Positions 15,947 through 24,556 of a stretch of 64,000 nt of DNA are shown here, in pieces. The stretch is taken from assembly GCA_013361525.1 (NCBI GenBank), contig JABFXY010000066.1:31182-95181 (forward strand), given 5' to 3'. Each line of letters begins with the position of its first letter. The stretch's first letter is position 1. A model generated the notes under the pieces. The model saw nothing but the letters and a program-made list of their open reading frames with translations. It ran no database searches and was not told the DNA's origin. This stretch comes from Polyangiaceae bacterium (lineage in GTDB: Bacteria > Myxococcota_A > Polyangia > Polyangiales > Polyangiaceae). Made by a program: the position numbers and the translations under genes.

Positions 15947-17263
15947 TCAGGGCAGGACGATGGCGGGGAGCGGATCCTTGTCGCAGAGGTGCGGCGTGGG
16001 ATCCGTCGTGTGCTCGGCCTGGTTGGCGATGTTCTGCACGCCGTGGATGTTACGGAACGTCGGCGGCTGCATGCTGAGGCAGAGCTCCGCGCTGCCCGGC
16101 ATCTTCTCCACGCCGTCGAAGAGCACGTCCTCGAGCGGCACGACGTCGATCAGATCGATCGGCTCGTGCGGAGCCGTGCCGTTGTTGGTGAAGGTGTTCG
16201 CGTAGATGTACGTGTCCTCCGAATCCGGATCGTGATCCGGATCCGGCTCGCCCGGCGGAATGAGGACGGCGAGCGTCTCCATCGACACCACGACGATGCC
16301 GACGGTGTCGTTGTCGTGGATGTTGTTGTCGTGGACGTGCGTCACGTCGGCCGCGAGGATGAGCACGCCGATCCCGGGCGGGACGGCGGCGACCGTGGTG
16401 CCGGGCTCGCCGAAGTTGTCGCGGTTGTTCTCGTAGATCTCGTTGTCGTGCACGTCGCAGCGAATGCCGTCCTTCTTGTCGAGGTTCGGAAGCGCGAACA
16501 CGAGAATGCCGGCAGCGTTGTCGTAGGCGCGATTGCCGTAGACCTCCGCGTCGGTGGAGTTTTCGATCTCGATGCCGGCCACGTTGCCGTGGACGTCGTT
16601 GTTGCGAACGATGATGTTCGTCGATTGGCCGACGTACGCGCCGGCGTCCGCAGCGCCGACGATCTCGCAGTCCTCGATGAGCACGTTGGAGCTCGAGACG
16701 GGGTAGACGGCGTACGCGCCGTTGTCCTCGGACGAGCCTGCGTCCCAGAACACCTTCAGGTTGCGGAAGACGACACCGTCGACGCCCGTCGCGACGATCC
16801 CGTTGCCGGGGCTGTTCTTCACGCTGAGGTTCTCGACGGTGAAGCCGTCGGCGGTCGCCGTCAGGCCGTCGTCGCCGCCCATCTGCCCGGCGAAATCGAG
16901 GACCACCTCGTCGCGCGTCGCGCCGATACCACGAATCGTGAGATCGGTCGTGTTGACCTGGATCTCGTTGTTGAAGCTGTACGTGCCCGGGCACATGCAC
17001 ACGGTGGAGCCCGACTCGGCCTCGATCAGCGCCGTCTGCACATAGCTCGTGTCGTCCTGGCTGGGCGCAACGAGGACGCTACAGCCGGTCGTGTCCACGC
17101 CTTCTCCGCAAAGCAGCGCGTCCCCGCCGCCTCCACCTCCTGAGCCGCCGGCGGAGGAGGCGCCGGTGCCGGTGTCGTCGCCACAGCCGGCTGCGAGCGG
17201 CAGCGCGAGCACGGGTACAGATGCCAGGAGAATCGAGGAAAGCAGAAGTCGGTGCGTGCGCAT
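15947..17263 (-). CDS. Parallel beta-helix lipoprotein (NosD/TIGR03805-like)
   Basis: 438 aa from the ATG at 17263, right before the signal sequence MRTHRLLLSSILL that ends with lipobox AAGC. A Gly/Ser linker follows. From about residue 130 there is a run of parallel beta-helix repeats of about 22 residues: ENLSVKNSPGNGIVATG, FRNLKVFWDAGSSEDNGAYA, VLIEDCEIVGAADAGAYVG, IIVRNNDVHGNVAGIEIEN, AEVYGNRAYDNAAGILV, CDVHDNEIYENNRDNFG and so on. This pattern is shared with carbohydrate-binding and NosD-like periplasmic proteins, and it matches the family that co-occurs with SO_2930-like cytochromes. It is the first gene of an operon with the peroxidase, dihaem cytochrome and phosphodiesterase, and is divergent from gpsA. 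Confidence 0.85.
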   Translation of the reverse strand: MRTHRLLLSSILLASVPVLALPLAAGCGDDTGTGASSAGGSGGGGGGDALLCGEGVDTTGCSVLVAPSQDDTSYVQTALIEAESGSTVCMCPGTYSFNNEIQVNTTDLTIRGIGATRDEVVLDFAGQMGGDDGLTATADGFTVENLSVKNSPGNGIVATGVDGVVFRNLKVFWDAGSSEDNGAYAVYPVSSSNVLIEDCEIVGAADAGAYVGQSTNIIVRNNDVHGNVAGIEIENSTDAEVYGNRAYDNAAGILVFALPNLDKKDGIRCDVHDNEIYENNRDNFGEPGTTVAAVPPGIGVLILAADVTHVHDNNIHDNDTVGIVVVSMETLAVLIPPGEPDPDHDPDSEDTYIYANTFTNNGTAPHEPIDLIDVVPLEDVLFDGVEKMPGSAELCLSMQPPTFRNIHGVQNIANQAEHTTDPTPHLCDKDPLPAIVLP

Positions 17264-17309
17264 GAGGTCCGCGAGTCTACCATGCCGCCCACGAGAGGCT
17301 TCTTTATCC

Positions 17310-18374
17310 ATGGCGACCATTCTCATTGTCGGGGCAGGCATGATGGGCAGTGCGCTCGCGGTGCCCATCGCAGATCGCGGCCACACCGTCCGAATCGTCG
17401 GTAGCCCGCTCGACCGAGACATCATCTCGAGCCTGAAATCACAGCGGCTTCACCCCAAGCTGCGGCTGGAGCTCCCGTCTTCCATCGAGCCGTTTTTCGA
17501 CGACGAGCTCGAACGGGCCGCGCACGATGTCGACGCGATCGCCTTCGGTGTGAGCTCCGCGGGGATAACGTGGGCTTGTGGCGCGGTAGGCCCAATCATC
17601 CGACCGGCTACGCCCCTGTTCATGATCACCAAAGGCCTCGTCGTCGAAGGGGGGAACGTCGTCACGCTGCCCGATGCGGTGAAGGCGCGACTGCCTGCCT
17701 CGGTGGCGTCATCGATTCATCCGGCCGCGATCGCGGGGCCATGCATCGCCGGTGAGATCGCGCGCAAAGTGCCGACCTGCGTCGTGCTCGCCGGGCGCGA
17801 TCGCCCGAGCTTGGAGCGTATTGCCCAGTGGATCGAGACTCCCTATTACCGACCGCTCGTCACGACCGACGTCGTGGGTGCCGAAGTCTGCGCTGCATTG
17901 AAAAATGCGTACGCGATGGGCATCGCGTTCCCCGCCGGCATGCACGAGCGCGGCGGCGGCACGGCCGGCAGCGTCGCGATGCACAACCTCGAATCGGCCA
18001 TCATGGCGCAAGCAGTCCTCGAGATGCGTAGGCTCGTTCGCGTCCTCGGCGGCAAACCGGAGAGCGCGAGCGGCCTCCCCGGCGTCGGCGATCTCGACGT
18101 GACGACGAACGGCGGTCGGACGGGTCGGTTCGGAAGGCTGCTCGGGCTTGGGCTCTCGCGAAATGAAGCGATCGAGAAGATGGAGGGGGCAACCCTCGAA
18201 TGCCTCGAGATCCTCGCCATCGTGCGCGACGCCTTCGCGAGCCGCGCCATCGACGACGTGCTCACGAATTATCCGCTGCTCGATCACCTCGCCGCCGTGG
18301 CGCTCGACGGCGCGCCGGTCGATGTCCCGATGTCGCGGTTCTTTGGTCCGGAGCTCACCGGGGATTCGGCGTGA
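17310..18374 (+). CDS. gpsA: NAD(P)H-dependent glycerol-3-phosphate dehydrogenase
   Basis: 354 aa from the ATG at 17310. The N-terminal Rossmann motif is ILIVGAGMMGSALA, and the family motifs that follow are ITKGLV, HPAAIAGPCIAGEIA and ALKNAYAMGIAF, the last bearing the catalytic lysine. The C-terminal helical domain is seen in GLPGVGDLDVT, GRFGRLLGLGLS and EGATLECL. The enzyme interconverts dihydroxyacetone phosphate and sn-glycerol-3-phosphate, the backbone precursor of phospholipids. The gene overlaps the following sugar kinase by GTGA (18371-18374), so both are translated as a unit. Confidence 0.93.
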   Translation: MATILIVGAGMMGSALAVPIADRGHTVRIVGSPLDRDIISSLKSQRLHPKLRLELPSSIEPFFDDELERAAHDVDAIAFGVSSAGITWACGAVGPIIRPATPLFMITKGLVVEGGNVVTLPDAVKARLPASVASSIHPAAIAGPCIAGEIARKVPTCVVLAGRDRPSLERIAQWIETPYYRPLVTTDVVGAEVCAALKNAYAMGIAFPAGMHERGGGTAGSVAMHNLESAIMAQAVLEMRRLVRVLGGKPESASGLPGVGDLDVTTNGGRTGRFGRLLGLGLSRNEAIEKMEGATLECLEILAIVRDAFASRAIDDVLTNYPLLDHLAAVALDGAPVDVPMSRFFGPELTGDSA

Positions 18375-19903
18375 CCGGCGGCGACCTCGTCCTCGGCGTC
18401 GACGTGAGCACCACCGCCGCCAAGGCGATCGTCGTCGATGCAGGAGGTCGAACGCAGGCGGAAGGCAAAGCGTCGTTCCCACTCGACAACCCGTCGCCGG
18501 GCGCGTGGGAGCAGGACGCCCTCGCGTGGAAGGAAGCGACATTTCGCGCCATCTCCGCCGCCATCGCGATGCTCGACGACGTGGATCGCAAGCGCGTGCG
18601 CACGCTCGCGATTGCACAGCAGCGCGAGACCTTCGTCGTCACCGATCGCGATGGCACTCCGCTCGCGCCGGCGATCGTCTGGATGGATGCTCGCTCGAAG
18701 CCCGAAGTCGCGACGGTGAGCGCCGAGCTCACGGCGGACGCGATTCACGAACTGTCTGGCAAGGTCCCGTGCACGACACCTTCGCTCTACAAGATTCGAA
18801 TGCTGCTCGGTCGACTGCGGCCCGCTCTGCAGAAGGCACCGAAGCGCCTCCTCGACGTGCACGCGTTCGTCGTCCATGCGCTCACGGGACGATTCGTCAC
18901 TTCGACCGCCGCAGCAGACCCACTCGGGATCGTGGATATGCGCCGCGCCGAATGGAGCGAGCCGCTCTATCGCGCCGCGCTCCTCGAGCGAGACTCGTTG
19001 TGTGACCTCGTCGAGCCGGGCGCCCCGATTGGCAACGTCCTGCCCGAGGTCGCAACGGCGCTCGGCCTTTCCCGCGACGTCCTCGTGGTCGGCGGCGCCG
19101 GCGACGGCCAAGCCGCCGGGCTGGGCGCGGGCGCGACGTCCGACGGCACCGCCTATCTCAATGTCGGAACGGCGGTCGTCGCCGGCGTCCCCGCGCGAAA
19201 GTTCCGCGTCTCGCGCGCATTTCGCACTTTGTTCGGCGCGATGCCGGGCACCTATTTGTACGAATCCGATCTCAAGGGCGGCACCTTGACCCTCGATTGG
19301 CTCGCGGATCGAATCCTCGGCGGCGGCCGCTTCGAGCGAACGGACGCGCGAACGGCGACGCTCGCCGCCCTCGAGGAAAAAGCGCGAGCGCTGCCTGCCG
19401 GCGCGGGGGGCTTGCTCGCACTGCCCTATTGGGCCGGCGTGATGAATCCGCATTGGGACGACGACGCAGGCGGCGCGCTCGTCGGCCTCCGTGCGGACCA
19501 CGGGCCCGAACACCTCTATCGCGCGATTTGCGAAGGGTTGGGCTTCGAGCACCGCCTCGTCTTCGAGCTGATCGAAAAGGAGACCCAGCCGATCTCGTCG
19601 ATTGTCGCCGTCGGCGGCGCGACCAAGAGCGCGTTCTTGCTGAATCTGTTCTCCACCGTCCTCGACCGAGCGCTCCTTCGCTCCGATGCCGAAGAGACGA
19701 CGGCCCTCGGCGCCGCCATCCTCGCCGCGCCGCACGCGGGCCTTCACGACTCGATCGAAATCGCTGCGCGCGCGATGGTCCGCGTGCACCCCGGTGCGCA
19801 ACCCGGCCCCGACGCCGAGCGATACCGCGAGCTCTACGAGCGCGGCTATCGCGGACTCTACACCGCGCTCGCGCCGCTCCTCGCGACGCTGTCGTCCGGC
19901 TGA
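18371..19903 (+). CDS. FGGY-family carbohydrate kinase (xylulokinase/glycerol-kinase-like)
   Basis: 510 aa from the GTG at 18371, which overlaps the gpsA stop. The ribonuclease-H-like fold is visible: phosphate-1 loop LGVDVSTTAAKAIVVD, IAQQRETFVV, the catalytic DP in TAAADPLGIV, then the ADP-binding half starting VVGGAGDGQAAGLGAGA and the later IVAVGGATKSAFLLNLFS. Sequence features fit xylulokinase-like members more than glycerol kinase, but substrate cannot be read from sequence. Coupling to gpsA hints at glycerol or glycerol-derived metabolism, in which case the kinase would make glycerol-3-phosphate. The gene is convergent with a Cys-rich lipoprotein only 7 nt away. Confidence 0.85.
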   Translation: MTGGDLVLGVDVSTTAAKAIVVDAGGRTQAEGKASFPLDNPSPGAWEQDALAWKEATFRAISAAIAMLDDVDRKRVRTLAIAQQRETFVVTDRDGTPLAPAIVWMDARSKPEVATVSAELTADAIHELSGKVPCTTPSLYKIRMLLGRLRPALQKAPKRLLDVHAFVVHALTGRFVTSTAAADPLGIVDMRRAEWSEPLYRAALLERDSLCDLVEPGAPIGNVLPEVATALGLSRDVLVVGGAGDGQAAGLGAGATSDGTAYLNVGTAVVAGVPARKFRVSRAFRTLFGAMPGTYLYESDLKGGTLTLDWLADRILGGGRFERTDARTATLAALEEKARALPAGAGGLLALPYWAGVMNPHWDDDAGGALVGLRADHGPEHLYRAICEGLGFEHRLVFELIEKETQPISSIVAVGGATKSAFLLNLFSTVLDRALLRSDAEETTALGAAILAAPHAGLHDSIEIAARAMVRVHPGAQPGPDAERYRELYERGYRGLYTALAPLLATLSSG

Positions 19904-19910
19904 CGCCGCC

Positions 19911-20429
19911 TCAGGGATTACACAGACCGAGCGCCGACGCGTCGCAACGCTCGATGCGGACGGCATTGTCCACGCAGGACATGACGGCGTCCTCCGTCAC
20001 GCATCGCCAAAACGCCGCGGCTGCCGCGTCGCACGACGACGGCTTCAAGCAATGGCTGAAGAGCGTGTCGCAACCGAGCTCGCAATCGTTCACCAGGACG
20101 CGCGCGCAGAACGTGTCGCAGTTCGGAATGGCCACCTCGTCGGTCTCCGTCCCGAATGCGAAGACCGCACCTTCGAATTCTTCGCAGCGATCGGCGCAGA
20201 CATCCTCGACGGGGAGGCACTCACCGAGCTCGCAGGTGGTATCCAAAATGACGGAGCCGTCACCACACGCGCAACCCGCCATCGGACAACCGTGCCCGAT
20301 GCCGCACGCCTTCGGATCCGGCGAATCGAAGACCGCCGTGCCGCCACACCCGGCCGGGACGAAGGCCGCGGCCAATGCGATGGCGCCACCTACCGAGATC
20401 AGTCGAAGCAAGCCCGTCCCGCGAAGCAT
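19911..20429 (-). CDS. Cys-rich lipoprotein, unknown function
   Basis: 172 aa from the ATG at 20429, just before the signal sequence LLRLISVGGAIALAAAFVPAGC (lipobox PAGC, C28). The mature protein has at least 14 cysteines, spaced in a non-repeating pattern (CGIGHGCPMAGCACG, CELGECLPVEDVCADRC, CDTFCARVLVNDCELGCDTLFSHC, CVTEDAVMSC). It is probably held by disulphides on the outer membrane. Paralogues of this style are common in Polyangia genomes. It is divergent from a small membrane protein gene. An ATG at 20564 is in frame but would put 45 Arg-rich residues in front of the signal. Confidence 0.7.
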   Translation of the reverse strand: MLRGTGLLRLISVGGAIALAAAFVPAGCGGTAVFDSPDPKACGIGHGCPMAGCACGDGSVILDTTCELGECLPVEDVCADRCEEFEGAVFAFGTETDEVAIPNCDTFCARVLVNDCELGCDTLFSHCLKPSSCDAAAAAFWRCVTEDAVMSCVDNAVRIERCDASALGLCNP

Positions 20430-20491
20430 CGAAGAACGGCGTACTACGGGCCGCCGAGCGGTGCCACCGCGGACAGCACGCCGAGCACGAC

Positions 20492-20521
20492 TTGGCGGTC
20501 GCTCGCGGTGACGCGTATTCT
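20492..20521 (+). promoter_or_regulatory. Sigma70-like promoter for the DUF4345 gene
   Basis: TTGGCG (20492-20497) and TATTCT (20516-20521) with 18 nt between them. The box ends 11 nt before the GTG at 20533, so the transcript would have a very short or no leader. Confidence 0.45.
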
Positions 20522-20532
20522 CGCGCTCGACC

Positions 20533-20910
20533 GTGGCACCCCGCACCCGCTTCGTTTCAGGCATTTTGATCGCGGCGATCGGTGCCGCGCTGGTCTTCTC
20601 GCCCGCGGTCGTCGGTGAAGCCCTTCATCGGCCGGCCGCGACGCAGCCCGAGATGATCAACCTCCGCGCGACGTGGGGCGGCTCGCTCCTGGGGATCGGC
20701 GCATTCGTCGCTTGGCTGCCGGCGGCAAAGCCTTGGCCTCGATTCGTCCTCGGCCTTTTGATGTGGGCGATGGCGGGCATCGGCGTCGCGCGCGCCATCG
20801 GCTTCGTGCTCGACGGCGGGCCCGACACGTTGCAGTGGGTGTGGCTGATCGCGGAGATCGCGATCGCGGCGGGCTGTGCGGTCGCGCTGAGGATACGCCG
20901 CTACGGGTGA
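20533..20910 (+). CDS. DUF4345 small membrane protein
   Basis: 125 aa with a GTG start at 20533. Four hydrophobic segments are visible: GILIAAIGAALVFSPAVV, LRATWGGSLLGIGAFVAWLP, FVLGLLMWAMAGIGVARAIGF and WVWLIAEIAIAAGCAVAL. The motif RATWGG followed by R-x-x-G-x-x-x-DG (ARAIGFVLDGGPD) fits DUF4345. Its role is unknown. No Shine-Dalgarno sequence; a good sigma70-like promoter ends 11 nt upstream. Its last 10 bp overlap the convergent transpeptidase gene. Confidence 0.75.
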   Translation: MAPRTRFVSGILIAAIGAALVFSPAVVGEALHRPAATQPEMINLRATWGGSLLGIGAFVAWLPAAKPWPRFVLGLLMWAMAGIGVARAIGFVLDGGPDTLQWVWLIAEIAIAAGCAVALRIRRYG

Positions 20911-22526
20911 ATGTAGATCGTCGTCCCTTCGGACGTGCTCTTGCTGGCGTTCACGCCGTGCCAATCGACCGGCAACATCGGCGTGGTGAAGAGGAACACG
21001 CGGCGAGCATCGAGGGGCGACAAGTTCACGCAGCCGTGACTGCGCGGCCGGCCGAACTCGTCGTGCCATGGGGCCGCATGGAGCGCGTAACCGCCTTTGA
21101 AGTATTGGACCCAGGGCACGTCGCGGAGCTCGAATTTGTTGTCGACCTCGTTCGCGTCCATCGTCGCGGTGACGTGTTTCTCCCGGATGTCGAACGTGCC
21201 GGTCGGTGTCGATAGGGTCTTTTTCGGGTCACCCAATCCGTCACGGCCGGTCGATACGGCGGTCGCGTACACGGCGCGATTGCCTTCGTAGAGGATGAGC
21301 GTCTGGGATTGAATACCGATATCGATCCAGCGTTTGCCGTCTTTCGCGAACGCCGGCAGCTTGCTCGGCTTCGCGGCGATCGCGACGTCGTGCTCGCGGT
21401 ACCAATTGCCGTCGATCGACTCGACGAGGCGGTGGCCGCCGAGGTGCTTCGATTGCCCGGTGAGCTGGATGGGGTCGAGGCGGTGCGCCTTTCCATTCTT
21501 CTCGAGCGAGGCCTTCGAGACGTCATAAGCATAAGCCCCGTCCCGCTTCACGAACGCGAGCGGCAAATGCCAGCCCTTCTTCAGGCTCACGCCGTGGAAC
21601 GTCGAGCCGCGCTCGGGCTTCAGCTTCGAGGTGGGAACGAGCCGCGCATCGGTGGTGAGGGCAAAGCGGCGATCATTGGGGCCGACGAAGGTGCCAATCA
21701 GCGCGAGCATCCCTTTGCGGGGAATGCGGTTCGTGATGACCGCATATTCCGGCACCTTGAAGGTCGCGATGTTCGGGATCTTCCTCCCGCCTTGGAAGAA
21801 CCACGGGACTTCATCGCTGCCATTACCGCCGTACACGGCATTGTAATCGAGGGCCGGTGGCTCGTCCGGGGGCAGACCGACGACATTGCCCTCGGCGTCG
21901 AGCTCGAGGTCGTTCGAGCCGATTTCGAGGGCATCCCATTTTTCGTGGAGCTTCTTGTAGCTTCGCAGATGTCGATCGAGCGACATCTCGTATTGGAGCT
22001 GCTCCTCTTTGGTCGGGACGCGGTAGTAGTTCGGCGCGATGGCTCGCACGAACGCATACGGATACGGCAGGGGCTTCGAGACGTCCGGCCGCAGCGTGAG
22101 CGCGCGCAGAATCGGGTGCTCGACGTCGGTCGTCGCCTCGTTGGTCGCGCACACGTATCCGGTCGGAAGCACGCGGTACCAACCGCCGGCGCAATCGTCG
22201 GTCTTCACCGGTTTGTCGGCGCGGACGAGCGTCCCGCCCGCCCGCAGGTACCCGACCTTGTCGGAGCGACGATCCGGCTCTTGGTAAATGGGCGCGACGA
22301 ATTCGACGGCGCCGAGACGTGGGCCACCCTCGCGGGGGGTCGTCTCGGGCGTCTCCGGAAGCTCCACGGCGCCCTCGGTCTTCGAAAGGGCCGGGACGTC
22401 ACCGAGCGCGAAGATCCCGTCCTTGCTCGGCCCGCTCTGGGATTTGTCCTTGCAGCCGGCGGCATGAACGGAGAGCGACGCGAGCGCGATCGCAACGCAG
22501 CCGAAGGCTCGGTGGGATAGGCGCAT
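20901..22526 (-). CDS. L,D-transpeptidase (YkuD domain) lipoprotein
   Basis: 541 aa. The signal sequence ends HAAGC. After an SH3-like segment (FVAPIYQEPDRRSDKVGYLRAG), the C-terminal YkuD domain begins near residue 395 (WIDIGIQSQTLILYEGNRA) and carries the active site H-x(14)-SHGCVN in ALHAAPWHDEFG plus RSHGCVNLSPLDARRVF, with the nucleophilic cysteine in SHGC. Such enzymes cross-link peptidoglycan with 3-3 bonds or attach lipoproteins. The long N-terminal part is larger than in typical Ldt proteins and resembles those seen in Myxococcota. The 3' end overlaps the DUF4345 gene. Confidence 0.92.
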   Translation of the reverse strand: MRLSHRAFGCVAIALASLSVHAAGCKDKSQSGPSKDGIFALGDVPALSKTEGAVELPETPETTPREGGPRLGAVEFVAPIYQEPDRRSDKVGYLRAGGTLVRADKPVKTDDCAGGWYRVLPTGYVCATNEATTDVEHPILRALTLRPDVSKPLPYPYAFVRAIAPNYYRVPTKEEQLQYEMSLDRHLRSYKKLHEKWDALEIGSNDLELDAEGNVVGLPPDEPPALDYNAVYGGNGSDEVPWFFQGGRKIPNIATFKVPEYAVITNRIPRKGMLALIGTFVGPNDRRFALTTDARLVPTSKLKPERGSTFHGVSLKKGWHLPLAFVKRDGAYAYDVSKASLEKNGKAHRLDPIQLTGQSKHLGGHRLVESIDGNWYREHDVAIAAKPSKLPAFAKDGKRWIDIGIQSQTLILYEGNRAVYATAVSTGRDGLGDPKKTLSTPTGTFDIREKHVTATMDANEVDNKFELRDVPWVQYFKGGYALHAAPWHDEFGRPRSHGCVNLSPLDARRVFLFTTPMLPVDWHGVNASKSTSEGTTIYIHP

Positions 22527-22569
22527 ACCGCCTCATGCCGCACCGCCCGGACGTCGGCCAAGTTTGTGC

Positions 22570-24450
22570 TCAGCCGATGGCCAGCACGCGGCGGTAGAAC
22601 GCGAGCTCTTTCTCCCAGACATCGCGGATCGTCTCTGCGCGGCGGAAGCCGTGCTGCTCGCCCTCGTAGCCGTGGTACTCGGTCTCGATCCCGCGCTCAC
22701 GCAGCGCCCGGAACATGCGCTCGGTCTGCGCCGCGGGGACGGCCTTGTCCTCGAGCCCTTGGAAGAAGATGACGGGAGCGGCGATCCGCTCCGCCTTCTT
22801 CAATGGCGCGCGCTCGTCGAGCGCCCGTTCGTAGTCGTCGCCGGTCCCGAACAAGAATCGATCGTAATGGGACTCGAACTTGTGGGTCTCGTGGACCATC
22901 GCGCGTGGGTCCGACGGACCATAGAGACAGGCGCCCGCTCGAAACACGTCCTCATCCGTGAGAAGGGTGAGCACCGTGAACCCACCGGCGCTCTGACCGC
23001 GCACGATGGTACGAGCGGGGTCGACGCGACCGCTTCGAACGAGGTGGCGCGCTCCATCCGCGCAGTCGGATACATCCACGATTCCCCAGAGCGCGCGGAG
23101 CTTTTCCCGATAGCGACGCCCGAACGTCGTCGAACCTCGGTAATTGACGTCCAGCACCGCAAAGCCGCGGGTCGTCCAGAATTGCATCGGCAGCTGAGGC
23201 GCCGGGTTTGCGCAACCCGTGGGCCCGCCGTGCGCAACGACCACGAGCGGAGGCTTCGCGTCCGCCGGGCCGCGAAATTCGTGATTCGTCGGCTCGTAAT
23301 AGAAGCCGTGCGCGACCTCACCGTCCGAGGTGGGAAACGTGATCGGATTCGGTTTCGACACGTCGCGCAGCTCGATCACGCCGTCGAGCGCGTCTCGTAC
23401 CACCTCCGAGGCCCGCGTCCTCAAATCGAAGTGGACCAGCCGAGAGCCCACGGATGCCCACCCGACGTTGACGAGAACGTCGTCTTCGCGACAAGACAGC
23501 TCACCGATCAGCTCGCCGTCGTCGACGACCGTCTCCCAACGGCCGGACGCGAGCTCGATCACGACGACCGAAGACGTACCATTGCGGTCCGCGACCGCGA
23601 CGGCTCGTCCGTTCGATGCAAACCCATAAAGGCGTGTGCCGAGGCTCCAGACGGGTGCGCCGATATCGGCGTCGCCGAGGTCGCAAACGAGGAAGGGCTC
23701 GTCGCCGGCGAATCGGTGCAAACGCCAACGGTCGCGAACCTCGATGCACGCGTAGAGCACGCCGGTGTCGTGGAACGACGGCTGAAACACCGAGCCGCCC
23801 GGGCCGCCCGCCAATCGTCGGGGGACGCCCAACGTTCCGTCTTCCTCGAAGGTCGCCGCATAAAGAGCGGCCGCGTCCCAGGGCATGTGCGGGTGGTCCC
23901 AAGCAAGGAACGCGAGCGTCGAGCCGTCCGGAGAGAGCGCCGGCGCGGAATAAAAGTCGTGACCGCGGGCGAGCCATCGAATGGCGCCGTCGCCGAGGTC
24001 AACCTCGACGATCCCGTTTTCGGGCTGCGCACCGTCTTCACGTGCCCGCTCGCCCACCGCGAGGATTCGTCCGCGGCGCTCGTCCGCAACGAGCTCCACC
24101 AATCGGAACGACCCGTCGGTCACGCGTTCGATGTCCGCCCCGCGCGCGCGCCTCAGCGACTGGTCGATGAAGTCGACGAAATAACAGTCTCGTCCCACGA
24201 ACACGTGCGGCCGCCCGCCGTATTCGTGCACCCTGCTCCGTGCGTTGAACGGCGCAGGCATTCGATCGATCGGACGCCCGCCACGAGCTCGGCGGACCAC
24301 GACACTCCTCCCGCCCTCGGCAGGCCTGCCCTCGATCCACGACAGCTCGCCATCGGCGTGAACCTCGGGACTTGCGAAGCGCACGCTGCCGCGCGTCATC
24401 GCGTCGGGCGTGATTGGAGACTCCCACGTTCCGTAAGGGGCGACCCGCAT
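22570..24450 (-). CDS. Prolyl oligopeptidase family (S9) serine peptidase
   Basis: 626 aa. The N-terminal two thirds is a beta-propeller (YAAPALSPDGSTLAFLAWDH-like blades, minus signal peptide), and the C-terminal 250 residues are an alpha/beta hydrolase peptidase domain: HGGPTG oxyanion motif, VLDVNYRGSTTFGRRYR, nucleophile GQSAGGF, Asp in FQGLEDKAVP and His in EGEQHGFR. This fits the S9C dipeptidyl-peptidase/acylaminoacyl-peptidase group. It is probably cytosolic. A TACATT box (complement of 24457-24462) ends 6 nt before the ATG and there is no Shine-Dalgarno sequence, so the transcript looks leaderless. It is divergent from the secreted metallopeptidase gene. Confidence 0.93.
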   Translation of the reverse strand: MRVAPYGTWESPITPDAMTRGSVRFASPEVHADGELSWIEGRPAEGGRSVVVRRARGGRPIDRMPAPFNARSRVHEYGGRPHVFVGRDCYFVDFIDQSLRRARGADIERVTDGSFRLVELVADERRGRILAVGERAREDGAQPENGIVEVDLGDGAIRWLARGHDFYSAPALSPDGSTLAFLAWDHPHMPWDAAALYAATFEEDGTLGVPRRLAGGPGGSVFQPSFHDTGVLYACIEVRDRWRLHRFAGDEPFLVCDLGDADIGAPVWSLGTRLYGFASNGRAVAVADRNGTSSVVVIELASGRWETVVDDGELIGELSCREDDVLVNVGWASVGSRLVHFDLRTRASEVVRDALDGVIELRDVSKPNPITFPTSDGEVAHGFYYEPTNHEFRGPADAKPPLVVVAHGGPTGCANPAPQLPMQFWTTRGFAVLDVNYRGSTTFGRRYREKLRALWGIVDVSDCADGARHLVRSGRVDPARTIVRGQSAGGFTVLTLLTDEDVFRAGACLYGPSDPRAMVHETHKFESHYDRFLFGTGDDYERALDERAPLKKAERIAAPVIFFQGLEDKAVPAAQTERMFRALRERGIETEYHGYEGEQHGFRRAETIRDVWEKELAFYRRVLAIG

Positions 24451-24516
24451 GGAGCCAATGTAGCCTGCATCCTTCGCGAGCGGCCGAAGCGGCCTTTTCG
24501 TGCAGGGGAAATACGG

Positions 24517-24522
24517 TAGAGT
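24517..24522 (+). promoter_or_regulatory. TAGAGT -10 box of the metallopeptidase gene
   Basis: TAGAGT at 24517-24522, followed by a GC-rich discriminator TCGCGCCCC and a 34-nt leader with the Shine-Dalgarno-like GAGGTGA before the ATG at 24557. The same core plus discriminator recurs at 52122. No clear -35 box. Confidence 0.35.
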
Positions 24523-24556
24523 CGCGCCCCTCTCAGCCCCGACCCGAGGTGATGCG

